38,115 bases of DNA from Verrucomicrobiota bacterium (GCA_021772635.1 JAJFLP010000105.1:1-38115); one strand, 5' to 3'; counted from the stretch's first letter, positions 7,812 through 16,879 are shown. A program made the numbers and translations. Notes: generated by a model from the letters alone, not told the origin.

Positions 7812-9194
7812 TTGATTTCTGCATTTTCCAATAGTTTTAAGATTCCGGAATTGCGCAACAAGCTTTTGTTTACCCTTGGAATCATAGCACTGTGCCGTCT
7901 TGCTGCTAACATCCCGTGTCCGGGGATCGATCCAGCGGCTTTGGAACGATTATTTGATCAACTCGAGAAGAGCTCGGGCGGCTCATCCGGGATTGTCGGA
8001 ATGGTTAATCTGTTCAGTGGCGGCGCACTGCAGCGGTTCGCCGTAGCCGCATTAGGAATAATGCCGTATATCTCAGCTTCCATTATTATGCAGTTGATGA
8101 CGCCCGTTATCCCGTTGCTGGAAAAGCTGAAGCGCGAGGGAGAGAGCGGTCACCAGAAAATCACGCAGTGGACGCGATATCTAACCTTACTGATCTGCAT
8201 TATCCAAGGTTATCTTCTGGCGAAGGGCATGGAGAATCCCAGTGCATTGCTCGGAACCCAGGTTCCTGACATTGTCATAAGCCCAGGAATCGGATTTCAG
8301 ATGATGACCGTGATAATTTTGACCAGTGGTACGATGATATTGATGTGGTTAGGGGAGCAAATCACCGACCGTGGTGTTGGGAACGGTGCCTCACTTATCA
8401 TCACAATTGGAATTATAGAGGGACTGCCGTCGGCAATCTACGGCATGTGGAGCTTATTCCGTACTCAAGGTGCGGGCGAACAACAGTTCACAATTATACA
8501 TGTTTTTATCTTGTTCGGATTATTCATTGTCGTTACCGCCGCGACGATTGCCTTAACCGTCGGCGTTCGCCGTGTTCCAATTCAGTACGCAAAGGCAATG
8601 GCCGGTAGAAAGGGCGCAGCCGGACAAAGTTCATTTATACCATTACGATTGAATTTCGCCAACGTAATGCCGATCATCTTTGCCAGCGCGATCCTCATGT
8701 TCCCACCAATTCTTATCAACTGGGCGACGACCTATGCGTCCTGGATGAGTCCGCTAGCGGGTATTTTTAATTACGCGTCGGTTTGGTATATGCTAATTTA
8801 CGGCGGGCTGATAATATTATTCTCGTTCTTCTGGGTCGCGAACCAGTTTAACCCCATACAAATCGCGGACGACCTTAAGCGGCAGGGTGCTTATATACCG
8901 GGAATACGACCCGGGAAGCCAACCTCGGATTTTCTCGACACCTCAATGACGCGGGTTACTTGTGCTGGTGCTCTTATGCTTACAGTCCTCGCACTTGTTC
9001 CAATGATTTTTAGTAATCAATTGAATATCCCGTTCATGATCGCGTCGTTTTTCGGCGGTGCCAGTTTGCTGATCATCGTCGGAGTCCTGCTAGATACAGT
9101 GCGTCAGGTCGAGTCGCACTTGTTGATGCACCATTACGACGGTTTTCTTGACCGAGGGCGCCTTCGTAGCCGACGTACAAGTCGCTATATTTAG
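7812..9194 (+). CDS. secY: Preprotein translocase channel subunit SecY
   Basis: SecY forms the protein-conducting channel of the inner membrane with SecE and SecG. The product is 460 aa with about ten membrane segments. The start is TTG at 7812, supported by the family N-terminus SAFSNSFKIPELRNKLLFTL. Conserved blocks include GIMPYISASIIMQL and the cytoplasmic loop QYAKAMAGRKGAAGQSSFIP, with the C5 loop RQGAYIPGIRPGKPT. It closes the spc operon as usual, but no adk, map, infA or rpsM follows; the next gene is convergent. Confidence 0.97.
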   Translation: MISAFSNSFKIPELRNKLLFTLGIIALCRLAANIPCPGIDPAALERLFDQLEKSSGGSSGIVGMVNLFSGGALQRFAVAALGIMPYISASIIMQLMTPVIPLLEKLKREGESGHQKITQWTRYLTLLICIIQGYLLAKGMENPSALLGTQVPDIVISPGIGFQMMTVIILTSGTMILMWLGEQITDRGVGNGASLIITIGIIEGLPSAIYGMWSLFRTQGAGEQQFTIIHVFILFGLFIVVTAATIALTVGVRRVPIQYAKAMAGRKGAAGQSSFIPLRLNFANVMPIIFASAILMFPPILINWATTYASWMSPLAGIFNYASVWYMLIYGGLIILFSFFWVANQFNPIQIADDLKRQGAYIPGIRPGKPTSDFLDTSMTRVTCAGALMLTVLALVPMIFSNQLNIPFMIASFFGGASLLIIVGVLLDTVRQVESHLLMHHYDGFLDRGRLRSRRTSRYI

Positions 9195-9252
9195 CGGTTG
9201 GCGTATTCGACAATCCGATGCGCCTTTGACTTCACGGGTTTGTTACCTCGCA

Positions 9253-10197
9253 CTATCCGCTTTTTCCTGTCCTTACACGCTCACGCACTTGCTCAGTAAG
9301 CTTAAAATGCGTTTTGGCGCACTGCGTGAGGATATCCGATCCATGTTTAGCGGCCAGCGTTGTGGCTACATCCAAGACTTTCGACGATGCGCCTTTAGGC
9401 AATTCTATATCTAATTTTTCGCCAATCTCCTCGAGCTTACGAACGAATTCATGGCGGGCAATAATCGAAGCAGCAGCGACTGCTATGTCCGCTTCAGCCT
9501 TTGGTCGTTGCTCAAGACGTATTTTCTTCCCTCTCTCCATAAGCGCATTTGTAACTGTGGATTTCCTCCCGAACTGATCCGAAATTGCGCGCTGACAATC
9601 CGGAACCTTCTCAAGTAGATTCTCGAGAGCACGCGCGTGCCCCCATGCCAGGAGGCGATTAAGATTTGCAATTTTCGCGTACATGCGGTTGTAAGCCTCA
9701 GGTCCGATGGCGATTACTGAAAATTCACCGCGCACAATCCGACGTATTTCTTTCGTTAGCGCCTGTACCTTCTTCCAGCTGCGAATCATTTTCGAGTCGC
9801 GGACTCCGAGTTCAAGAAGTTCCGCAGCAGTATTTTCGTTTACGTGTAGACACGAAATTACGAGTGGACCGAAATAGTCGCCTTTGCCGCTTTCGTCAAT
9901 ACCCGCGTGCGGGGTGAACATCTCCGGATTCTCCTGCTGCGTTAGAACTACCTCATATCCGAGCCTTGCTTCCTTCAGGATATAGGGCTCTATAATCATC
10001 TGCACAAGTTCCTGAGTCCCTTTTCCTTGCGCACATAATTTTCCGGATTCGTATGAAGTAACGGACGTCTTCGCTTTGCGTGCGCGCCAGTTGGAATACG
10101 GAACTTGATCGATTTCCCAGGAATTCTCGACAAGACGCTCCCGCAAGAGCTTGCTTTGTGTGTCTGTTAACTTGCATACATAACTAGTTTCCGACAT
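9253..10197 (-). CDS. rnhC: Ribonuclease HIII
   Basis: RNase HIII removes RNA from RNA-DNA hybrids during replication and repair. The 314-aa product has an N-terminal TBP-like substrate-binding domain (about 1-85) and the catalytic domain opening with GIDESGKGDYFGPLV, where Asp101 and Glu102 are metal ligands. Further acidic residues lie in GVRDSK (Asp134) and AISDQFG (Asp207). The combination of TBP-like domain and GKGDYFGPLV separates it from RNase HII. It lies 42 bp downstream of the receiver-kinase gene on the same strand, so the two may be co-transcribed. It converges on secY with a 58-bp gap. Confidence 0.93.
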   Translation of the reverse strand: MSETSYVCKLTDTQSKLLRERLVENSWEIDQVPYSNWRARKAKTSVTSYESGKLCAQGKGTQELVQMIIEPYILKEARLGYEVVLTQQENPEMFTPHAGIDESGKGDYFGPLVISCLHVNENTAAELLELGVRDSKMIRSWKKVQALTKEIRRIVRGEFSVIAIGPEAYNRMYAKIANLNRLLAWGHARALENLLEKVPDCQRAISDQFGRKSTVTNALMERGKKIRLEQRPKAEADIAVAAASIIARHEFVRKLEEIGEKLDIELPKGASSKVLDVATTLAAKHGSDILTQCAKTHFKLTEQVRERVRTGKSG

Positions 10198-10239
10198 TGT
10201 GCTTAATTGCCTTTCTGTTGAGTTTATCGGGGGGTCAAT

Positions 10240-11508
10240 TCAGCGCCAATCCGACGATTCCGGAATTACGCTTGTCGAGTCAATAACGTCTGTTTTATGC
10301 GATTGTGTCTCAGTGAAACTATCGAGGTCATCAATGATATCCTCCGCTGACTGATACCGGTTCGCAGGTTCTTTTGCCAGCATCCGGGCTAAGACAGATC
10401 TTAGATCCATCGGGAACCTCGCGTCAATTCGTAGAGGATCGAATGGCCGTTGCGTCGTTATTTCCCTGGCGATCAACGCCAGGGTGTCGGCATAGAACGG
10501 TTGTATCCCCAGATATAATTCGTAGGCGACGATGCCGAGCGAGAAAATATCTGCACGTTCGTCGACTTTTGAGGTTTCGAACGCTTCTGGTGATAGATAG
10601 ATCGGCGTACCGATTAGATTCGACGTTAGTGTCAGCACGTCAGGAAGGCGCGCAATGCCGAAGTCTGTAACCTTTACTACAAGATCCTTGCCAACTAGAA
10701 TATTCGCAGGTTTTATGTCACGATGACAAATATGCTGTGAATGCATTGCGGCTAGAGCACTTGCGATTTGCCGGATTATATCTGTCTTCTGCGTAATCGT
10801 CAGGTTATCGGATTCACTGATATAGTACTTTAAATCATTCCCTTCGAAATATTCCATCGCGATATACGGCGCCGACGGGTCGTTATAAAAGCCGTGATTG
10901 ATAATTCTTATGACGTTCGGGTGCTTTACAGAGGTTGCCGCTTTGATTTCGCGAAGAAACCGTTCTCTATAAATCGCGGTCTTCTCAGTTGCCTGATCAA
11001 ATATCTTCGCCACCTTAATCGCGTACCTGGTATCTCCATTCTCCCCTTTTCGCTTCGCTAAATATACCCTCCCCATATTCCCTTCACCGAGTATATTCAG
11101 GATCTCGAAATCCGCTATATAAGTCTTCTGATTTTCAACAGACGCTTCATACGTTCTGAGTACGGCTGTTATCTTGGCGAGGAGTTCTCCCGGTCGGAAG
11201 GGTTTAACGATATAATCGTTGGCATCGGCGGACAGGCCGTCGGTTATAGTTTGTTCGGTATCGTTGGCTGAAACTAATATGATCGGGATTTGGTTATTGT
11301 TCTGTCGGAGTTCGGTGCACAAGTCAATTCCGCTTCGCCCAGGCATGTCAATATCCAGAATCAATAAGTTCGCGGTCCGTTGATTCAGACTGGTTATAAC
11401 CGAAGTGCTGTCGGAGCAGGTTCGAACATCGTATCCCTTGTCACCAAGAATACTATTGTATAAAGTGATCATATGATGATCATCATCGGCACAGATTACC
11501 GAATACAT
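10240..11508 (-). CDS. Receiver domain fused to a Ser/Thr protein kinase (copy 1)
   Basis: The product is 422 aa from the ATG at 11508; an in-frame extension to 11571 adds a non-conserved leader. Residues 1-120 are a CheY-like receiver with the acidic pocket DDD at 8-10, phospho-acceptor Asp52 (LDIDMPG) and Lys102 (VKPF). Residues 133-400 are a Hanks-type kinase: glycine loop GEGNMGRVYLAKR (141-153), Lys165, catalytic HRDIKPAN (262-269), DFG at 282-284, and the SPEA motif. No membrane segment is seen. All catalytic residues are present. By inference, phosphorylation of the receiver by a histidine kinase tunes the kinase. It is paralogous to the gene at 12120-13358 and diverges from it. Confidence 0.9.
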   Translation of the reverse strand: MYSVICADDDHHMITLYNSILGDKGYDVRTCSDSTSVITSLNQRTANLLILDIDMPGRSGIDLCTELRQNNNQIPIILVSANDTEQTITDGLSADANDYIVKPFRPGELLAKITAVLRTYEASVENQKTYIADFEILNILGEGNMGRVYLAKRKGENGDTRYAIKVAKIFDQATEKTAIYRERFLREIKAATSVKHPNVIRIINHGFYNDPSAPYIAMEYFEGNDLKYYISESDNLTITQKTDIIRQIASALAAMHSQHICHRDIKPANILVGKDLVVKVTDFGIARLPDVLTLTSNLIGTPIYLSPEAFETSKVDERADIFSLGIVAYELYLGIQPFYADTLALIAREITTQRPFDPLRIDARFPMDLRSVLARMLAKEPANRYQSAEDIIDDLDSFTETQSHKTDVIDSTSVIPESSDWR

Positions 11509-11571
11509 ATCGATCCATTGGTTGAGTTTCGAAGATCTGTCTGAGGCGCGTCGACCAGGGCCGGGTTTCAA

Positions 11572-11818
11572 TAGAATAGGACGTAAAATCGACTTAAAGT
11601 ATTCATCCGTCTAATGATCTTCAAGTATACTGATCGCGTTGGAGATTTCTAACCGTCATCATGTCTCGCTGCGCCAAGTCCATGGCTGCGGACCGAAATC
11701 GGGGCCGTTTGTGGCCTGTATTTCCGATCAACCCTGTTCAAAAAGGTATCGAGATTCCTTTGAGTTTTTGTCTTTATGAACCCATATTCAGGTGAGTCGA
11801 GTTCTACTCATCACTTAA
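11572..11818. other. Intergenic, no gene seen
   Basis: This stretch between the two divergent receiver-kinase genes lacks a convincing ORF or strong hairpin. Promoters for the minus-strand gene probably lie here. The rest of the intergenic region, to 12078, is filled by two truncated MITEs. Confidence 0.4.
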
Positions 11819-11942
11819 ACCTAAATCCGTGCAAAAATACGAGTGAAGCAGTGTAACACTTTGGAACAGAAATTGTTGCAAGGATACGGAGGCATACCCG
11901 TAGGTCTGTCGAGTCTCCTTGCAATTTCTTTATGGCCAATAT
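11819..11942. mobile_element. MITE family 2, 3'-truncated copy
   Basis: It matches the complete element at 25593-25753 from its left terminus (acctaaatccgtg) through the internal ccgtaggt segment and on to about the atggtt near 11941-11946, then switches to MITE family 1. The right inverted terminus is missing. Confidence 0.75.
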
Positions 11943-12078
11943 GGTTACGCCTCTTTAGCCACTGAGCGGTGTTAGTGAATTCGGTACTTACCTACGGGTA
12001 CGCACACGAAATCACTGCCTTGACCAGCGACGAAATAGGCGAAATCAAATGACAAGTTATTTGTGGGACGCTACACTA
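11943..12078. mobile_element. MITE family 1, 5'-truncated copy
   Basis: It matches positions 306-448 of the complete element almost exactly, including the right inverted terminus ending in cacta at 12078, but lacks the left half. It is joined directly to a truncated family 2 element at a shared ggtt. Its right end lies 41 bp before the start codon of the second receiver-kinase gene, so it makes up most of that gene's upstream region. Confidence 0.8.
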
Positions 12079-12119
12079 GATCCAGCACTTTATTCCTTCG
12101 ACAAGGAGTGGTAAATTCA

Positions 12120-13358
12120 ATGACAACGATAGCATGTGCCGACGACGATAGATATTTTCTCACGCTGTACCAGCGAATATTCAGTAATCGCGGGTACAAC
12201 GTATGCACATATGAGTCCGGCGAAGCGGTTCTCGAGAGCCTCAAGAATGACTGTCCAGACGCATTTGTTCTGGACATTGACATGCCGACAGTATCGGGCT
12301 TGGAGGTTTGTCGAAAACTTCGGCGGAACCCTGATTTTTGCAAAGCGCCAATAATTATCGTATCAGCTTACGACACGGAAGATGACATTGTAAGCGCGCT
12401 GTCGGCTGGCGCCGATGACTATATAATCAAACCTATTCGTGCCGCTGAACTCTTGGCGAAGGTCACGGCTGTATTGAACAAGAAGGACAAGCCAGTTCCT
12501 GTCAACGACTTCGCCATACCGGTTGGTTCGCTGTTCGCAGGCCGGTATGAAGTTATCGAAAAAGTCGGCAGCGGCGGATTCAGCCAGGTCTACCATGCGA
12601 GAAACACGCTGCGTACCCCGGTAGAGCACGTCGCACTGAAGGTATTCGAGATAACGCCAAGCCGGAGGAACGATAAAGAATCGATGTCCCGGTTCTTAAG
12701 AGAGGCATATGGATTGTCGAAGGTCGATCACCCGAACATCGTCGAACTAAATGATTTCGGAAGTTCGGAGCTTCACTACTATTTGTCTATGGAATACCTG
12801 ATCGGACGAACATTATCCAGTATCATCGCGAAGAATGGGTGTATGCCTGAAGATAGCGTAGTGATGATCGGGTATGAGTTGATTAAGGCGTTACAATATT
12901 TAGAAAAACGACAGCTGGTCCATCGTGATATTAAGCCCAACAACGTGATGGTTGTTGATACCGGCGACGTCAAGTTGATCGATTTTGGGTTGGCTAAGCA
13001 GAATCAGGAAGAAACAGTATCGCTCGACGAACTATTTACCGGCACCCCCCAATACGCTGCGCCCGAGAGTATTCGAATGGAACCGGACGTCGATACGAAG
13101 GCAGATATATTCTCGTTGGGCGCGACATTATATTTTCTATTGTGTGGCGAGGAGCCGTTTCCAGACTATAGCCCGGTTGCTGTGTTCAATCGGCGCTACG
13201 AGGGCAAACTCGAAATCAGGCCGGTACTCGAAGTCAATAAATTAGTAAGTCACAAATTTGCCGGTATTATAAATAGAATGATCGCTGATGAGAAGGATGA
13301 GCGCCCGTCGATAGATGAGTTAGATTTATGCTTCGCGAAGTTAATTTCAACGGCCTGA
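12120..13358 (+). CDS. Receiver domain fused to a Ser/Thr protein kinase (copy 2)
   Basis: The product is 412 aa from the ATG at 12120, placed by the Shine-Dalgarno aaggag at 12103-12108. Residues 1-120 are a receiver with DDD at 8-10, phospho-acceptor Asp52 (LDIDMP) and Lys104. Residues 143-405 are a Hanks kinase with GSGGFSQVYHAR (150-161), Lys174, HRDIKPNN (268-275), DFG at 288-290 and the APES motif. The architecture and the opening CADDD match the minus-strand kinase, so the two are paralogues that have diverged strongly. It reads toward the receiver and hybrid-kinase genes that follow. Partners and substrates cannot be told from sequence. Confidence 0.9.
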   Translation: MTTIACADDDRYFLTLYQRIFSNRGYNVCTYESGEAVLESLKNDCPDAFVLDIDMPTVSGLEVCRKLRRNPDFCKAPIIIVSAYDTEDDIVSALSAGADDYIIKPIRAAELLAKVTAVLNKKDKPVPVNDFAIPVGSLFAGRYEVIEKVGSGGFSQVYHARNTLRTPVEHVALKVFEITPSRRNDKESMSRFLREAYGLSKVDHPNIVELNDFGSSELHYYLSMEYLIGRTLSSIIAKNGCMPEDSVVMIGYELIKALQYLEKRQLVHRDIKPNNVMVVDTGDVKLIDFGLAKQNQEETVSLDELFTGTPQYAAPESIRMEPDVDTKADIFSLGATLYFLLCGEEPFPDYSPVAVFNRRYEGKLEIRPVLEVNKLVSHKFAGIINRMIADEKDERPSIDELDLCFAKLISTA

Positions 13359-13439
13359 CGGGGATTTTAGCGAGAACTGCGTATCCATCCGGGAAAAGGC
13401 ATTACTCCACAATACGTGGCAATTAATATGAGGTAGCGT

Positions 13440-13835
13440 ATGAGAATTTTGATTGTTGATGACGATGTTTTTATCCAGAAATTACTAGATGCCTTCCTAA
13501 AGACATTTGGCGAATCCGAACCCGTAAACAGCGGTAAAGAAGCAATCGACGCTGTCAGAAAAGCCTTCGACGATGATAACCCGTTTGATTTGATTTGTTT
13601 AGATATCATGATGCCGGGGATGGACGGCCACGAGACCTTGAAAGCGATACGACAGCTCGAGTTGGACCACGGTCATGAAGAGGACCGCGCCAAGGTCGTT
13701 ATGATCTCAGCGAAAGGGGGAATGGAGGAAATTTCGCAGTCGTTCAAGGAACAGTGCCAAGCGTATCTTGTTAAGCCGATCGAGAAAGATCAGGTCGTAT
13801 TCACCATGCGGGAGTTAGGATTCAAAGAGGACTGA
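13440..13835 (+). CDS. Single-domain response regulator (CheY-like)
   Basis: The 131-aa product is a receiver alone. Asp7-Asp9 form the acidic pocket, Asp55 in LDIMMPGMDG is the phospho-acceptor and Lys112 in LVKPI is the conserved lysine. There is no output domain, so it probably shuttles phosphoryl groups or acts by protein binding. A gagg Shine-Dalgarno precedes the ATG. The next gene, a hybrid histidine kinase, starts three bases after its stop, so the pair is almost certainly translated from one mRNA and may exchange phosphate. Confidence 0.93.
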   Translation: MRILIVDDDVFIQKLLDAFLKTFGESEPVNSGKEAIDAVRKAFDDDNPFDLICLDIMMPGMDGHETLKAIRQLELDHGHEEDRAKVVMISAKGGMEEISQSFKEQCQAYLVKPIEKDQVVFTMRELGFKED

Positions 13836-13838
13836 TCG

Positions 13839-15776
13839 ATGGTTGCCAAAATACTGGTTGTGGACGACGAGGAGGATGTCGAAATTCTGGTTCGCCAGAT
13901 CTTTCGAAAGAGAATCCGAAACGGTGAATATGAATTCGTATTTGCGGTTAATGGGCGGGAGGCGCTTGATCTTGTACGTGATCAGTTGGATATCGATCTT
14001 GTACTTACCGATATAAATATGCCGGAGATGGATGGACTAACGTTTATGGACAAACTGAAGAACGTCCGTGCCGGTCTCGATTCTGTTGTTATTTCTGCTT
14101 ATGGCGACATGGATAATATTCGATCTGCAATGAATTGCGGCGCCTACGATTTTCTGACGAAACCGATCGATATAAATGATCTTCAGTTTACGATTACCAA
14201 GTCGTTGGAGCACGTGGAACAAACCCGCGACAACAAGCGGTTGCAAAAAGAGAGTGAAGAGGCAAAAGCCGAAAGTGATGCAAAAAGTGCGTTTCTCGCT
14301 AGTATGAGCCACGATATACGGACGCCCCTGAATGCCATAATCGGGATGACGGAGTTATTGGCTGAAACCACATTGGATAAAGAACAAACCGAGTATATCG
14401 GGATCGTGGAATCCGCCGGAGAGGCGTTACTTGACCTGATCAATGATATTCTGGATTTATCAAAGATCGAGGCAGGCTACCTGGAACTCGAAAGCATCGA
14501 CTTTAATATTCGCGAGTTCATCGAAAAAGTCGCCGGTATGATGGCGGTGAAATGCGAGTCGAAGGGTATCAAGTTAGTTGTAAATGTAGATGATGATGTC
14601 CCGAAAGCGCTCGCAGGGGATCCGCGCCGGTTGCGGCAAGTATTGATCAATCTTGTCGGTAACGCGGTCAAATTTACCGAAGACGGATCTATTCGGATAG
14701 AGGTAAGAATTGACTCCGCGAGCGAAGACGAAATAGGCTTACTTTTTCTCATCGCTGATACCGGTATAGGGATCGCAGAGGAGAAGAAAGAGTCTATATT
14801 CGAAGTCTTTACGCAAGCCGACTCCTCAACCACTCGGGAGTACGGCGGTACCGGACTTGGCCTCGCCATTTGCCAGCGGTTAGTTGGGAAAATGAGGGGT
14901 AAGATCTGGGTCGAATCTCGACTTGGCGAAGGTAGTGATTTTTACTTTACACCGGTATTCTCGAAGTCATCTGGTGCTGAAGCAGATACCGGTGCGACAG
15001 TAGAGGAACGAGACAGCGAAAGCGAATCGACGGATATTATTCGGCCGTTAAAGATACTTCTGGTTGATGATTCTGAGCATAACCGCGTTGTAATACAGCA
15101 TTATTTGAAAAATACAGTGCATCAGATTAAATGCGCTGTAAATGGCCGCGAGGCGGTCAGCCAATTCAAGTCTCAACAGTTCGATTTAGTATTTATGGAC
15201 ATGCAGATGCCGATCATGGATGGCTGTACTGCAACCAGGAATATTCGTGAATGGGAGCGCGAGAACGAAAGAGCGGCAACCCCGATCGTCGGTTTGACCG
15301 CAGTTGTGTTCGCGGACGAACTGCAAGTAACCATTGATGCCGGCTGCGATGAGACGGTGACCAAGCCAGTGCGTAAAGCGACGATCCTCGGCTTAATTTC
15401 GAAGTATCGTGGCGCCGCCGCCGAAGCAGAGTCTGTCGAAGCGAAGCCCGCTGAAACCCCCTCGGCTCCGGATGGAAGAACTGAGGCGGTCGTACACATT
15501 GACTCGGAAATAAAGGATATCGTACCCGGTTATCTCGAAGATATGAAACGGGAGGTAGGCGACTATCACAGCGCACTCGCCGAAGGTGATTACACGTTGA
15601 TCGAACGGTTGGGGCATCGAATGCGCGGGAGCGGCGGGGCTTACGGCTTTGACGATCTGAGCGATTACGGCCGAAAAATCGAGGAAGCCGCTCGTGGGAA
15701 GCAAGGGGACGCGATAGAAAAGTTGGTCGATGAATTAGCCGCGTTTTACGCTAAACTCGAAGTTGTATACGATTGA
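13839..15776 (+). CDS. Hybrid sensor histidine kinase (REC-HisKA-HATPase-REC-Hpt)
   Basis: The product is 645 aa, with no membrane segment or classical sensor domain, so it is probably cytoplasmic. Domains in order: receiver 1 (4-120; Asp58, Lys108), a short coiled coil (about 125-150), HisKA with His158 in SHDIRTPLNAI, HATPase (about 260-375; N-box Asn275, DTGIG at 307-311, GGTGLGLAI at 336-344), receiver 2 (404-522; Asp454, Lys509) and a C-terminal Hpt domain with His593 in LGHRMRGSGGAYGF. It therefore holds every step of a His-Asp-His relay. Its N-terminal receiver could take input from another kinase, and the Hpt could pass phosphate to the CheY-like protein or to the receiver-Ser/Thr kinases next door. 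That routing is inference. Confidence 0.93.
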   Translation: MVAKILVVDDEEDVEILVRQIFRKRIRNGEYEFVFAVNGREALDLVRDQLDIDLVLTDINMPEMDGLTFMDKLKNVRAGLDSVVISAYGDMDNIRSAMNCGAYDFLTKPIDINDLQFTITKSLEHVEQTRDNKRLQKESEEAKAESDAKSAFLASMSHDIRTPLNAIIGMTELLAETTLDKEQTEYIGIVESAGEALLDLINDILDLSKIEAGYLELESIDFNIREFIEKVAGMMAVKCESKGIKLVVNVDDDVPKALAGDPRRLRQVLINLVGNAVKFTEDGSIRIEVRIDSASEDEIGLLFLIADTGIGIAEEKKESIFEVFTQADSSTTREYGGTGLGLAICQRLVGKMRGKIWVESRLGEGSDFYFTPVFSKSSGAEADTGATVEERDSESESTDIIRPLKILLVDDSEHNRVVIQHYLKNTVHQIKCAVNGREAVSQFKSQQFDLVFMDMQMPIMDGCTATRNIREWERENERAATPIVGLTAVVFADELQVTIDAGCDETVTKPVRKATILGLISKYRGAAAEAESVEAKPAETPSAPDGRTEAVVHIDSEIKDIVPGYLEDMKREVGDYHSALAEGDYTLIERLGHRMRGSGGAYGFDDLSDYGRKIEEAARGKQGDAIEKLVDELAAFYAKLEVVYD

Positions 15777-15813
15777 CCTTGCACTATAACAGAATCACAG
15801 ATAAAAATGCCAT

Positions 15814-16452
15814 ATGTCCGGTATAACTCTAGTACTTCTGTTTTCGGGATACTTCCTCTGGATCATTTTCTATGTGTTGACTATTAGACGCAGCTACCTG
15901 GACAAGATTTGTGGCGCCCCGATGATCGGCATCTGTCTTGGGATTTCATGGGAGTTCATGTTTTCCTTCATCGAACCGCAGCTGCCGGTAATGAGCCTCT
16001 GCAATAAGCTTTGGTTCTTCTGTGACAGCATCATCCTCATCGAGTTTCTTGCATACAATAAGTCCGAGTTCCCGTCCAAGCTTCCATCCGCATGGTTCTA
16101 CCCGACCACCATCGCCAGTCTATTATTGAGTTTCGCCCTGGTCGTCTGTTTTACCTATCAATTTCAGGATTTAACCGGGCGGATTTCTGGATTTTTCATG
16201 CTACTGCCAATGTCGATCTGGTTTAATACCATGTTAATTGGCCGGGGCCATCTTGGTGGTCAGTCGCTCTATGCAGCGATTGCTAAGCTGTTGGGCACAC
16301 TCTCTTTCGCCGTTATCAGCTACCAACACGATCCCGGGTCGAAGCTGCTTAATTTCCTGTACCCGAGCATCCTGTTATTCGATCTTATTTATTGCGCCCT
16401 TATCATTCGTACTGCCCGTAAACTCCAAATCTCACCATGGACGCGATTATAG
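15814..16452 (+). CDS. Multi-pass membrane protein, probable Pyr4-like transmembrane terpene cyclase homologue
   Basis: The 212-aa product has about seven hydrophobic segments. Its layout resembles the Pyr4 family of membrane terpene cyclases, in which one Glu in an early helix and one Asp in the last helix are needed for cyclisation. Here these would be Glu47 in SWEFMFSF and Asp190 in LFDLIY. Other family-like features are NKLWFFCDS (64-72) and GGQSLYAAIAKLLGTL (148-163). Bacterial members are mostly uncharacterised. It follows the hybrid kinase by 37 bp on the same strand and may belong to that transcription unit. No prenyltransferase or terpene synthase is visible in the window. Confidence 0.55.
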   Translation: MSGITLVLLFSGYFLWIIFYVLTIRRSYLDKICGAPMIGICLGISWEFMFSFIEPQLPVMSLCNKLWFFCDSIILIEFLAYNKSEFPSKLPSAWFYPTTIASLLLSFALVVCFTYQFQDLTGRISGFFMLLPMSIWFNTMLIGRGHLGGQSLYAAIAKLLGTLSFAVISYQHDPGSKLLNFLYPSILLFDLIYCALIIRTARKLQISPWTRL

Positions 16453-16559
16453 GCTGATCTCCTGTGAAACATCGGGGTTTTTCGATTTTCGATTTGATTT
16501 ATTTCGGAATTTGACGACTGGATCGAAATGAAAAGTTTCGTTTTGTAAAATGTGGGTTA

Positions 16560-16672
16560 AAAAGTTTTCACCATGAAGGACATTAAGTAAGGACTTTATA
16601 TATTTTCCCCTTCATGCTCTTCAGGGAAGGCGGATATCCTCAGCCGCCGGTGCTTGTGACGCCACGACTCGC
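16560..16672. repeat. Direct repeat D1, copy 1
   Basis: About 113 bp, from the aaaagttttcacc start to gccacgactcgc, which recurs at 17039-17151 with scattered differences. It contains a short hairpin around ggcggatatcctcagccgcc. Confidence 0.8.
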
Positions 16673-16776
16673 ATACCAAAAGATTAGTGTTGTTAAGGTC
16701 CCCGTTGGAGTTCTAGCCCTTGGCGACGGCGGTTCAGTGGCTTCTGTGAAACTTAAACCGGTTAGAGGCTGTTTTT

Positions 16777-16865
16777 AATGTAGGAGGCAGCTCCCGCTGG
16801 CGATCTTTTTTTTCGGTATCATTCCGAAATATTCGTTATCGCCTGCGGGAGCAGCCTTCTACATT
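16777..16865. repeat. REP-like palindrome 1
   Basis: Two arms of 28 bases (aatgtaggaggcagctcccg... and its near complement, 25 of 28 paired) flank an AT-rich centre of about 33 bp. It belongs to the same family as 17006, 21627, 22531 and 26234. It is preceded by gaggctgttttt, also found beside the copy at 21627-21720. Confidence 0.8.
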
Positions 16866-16879
16866 CACATGATCCAAGT

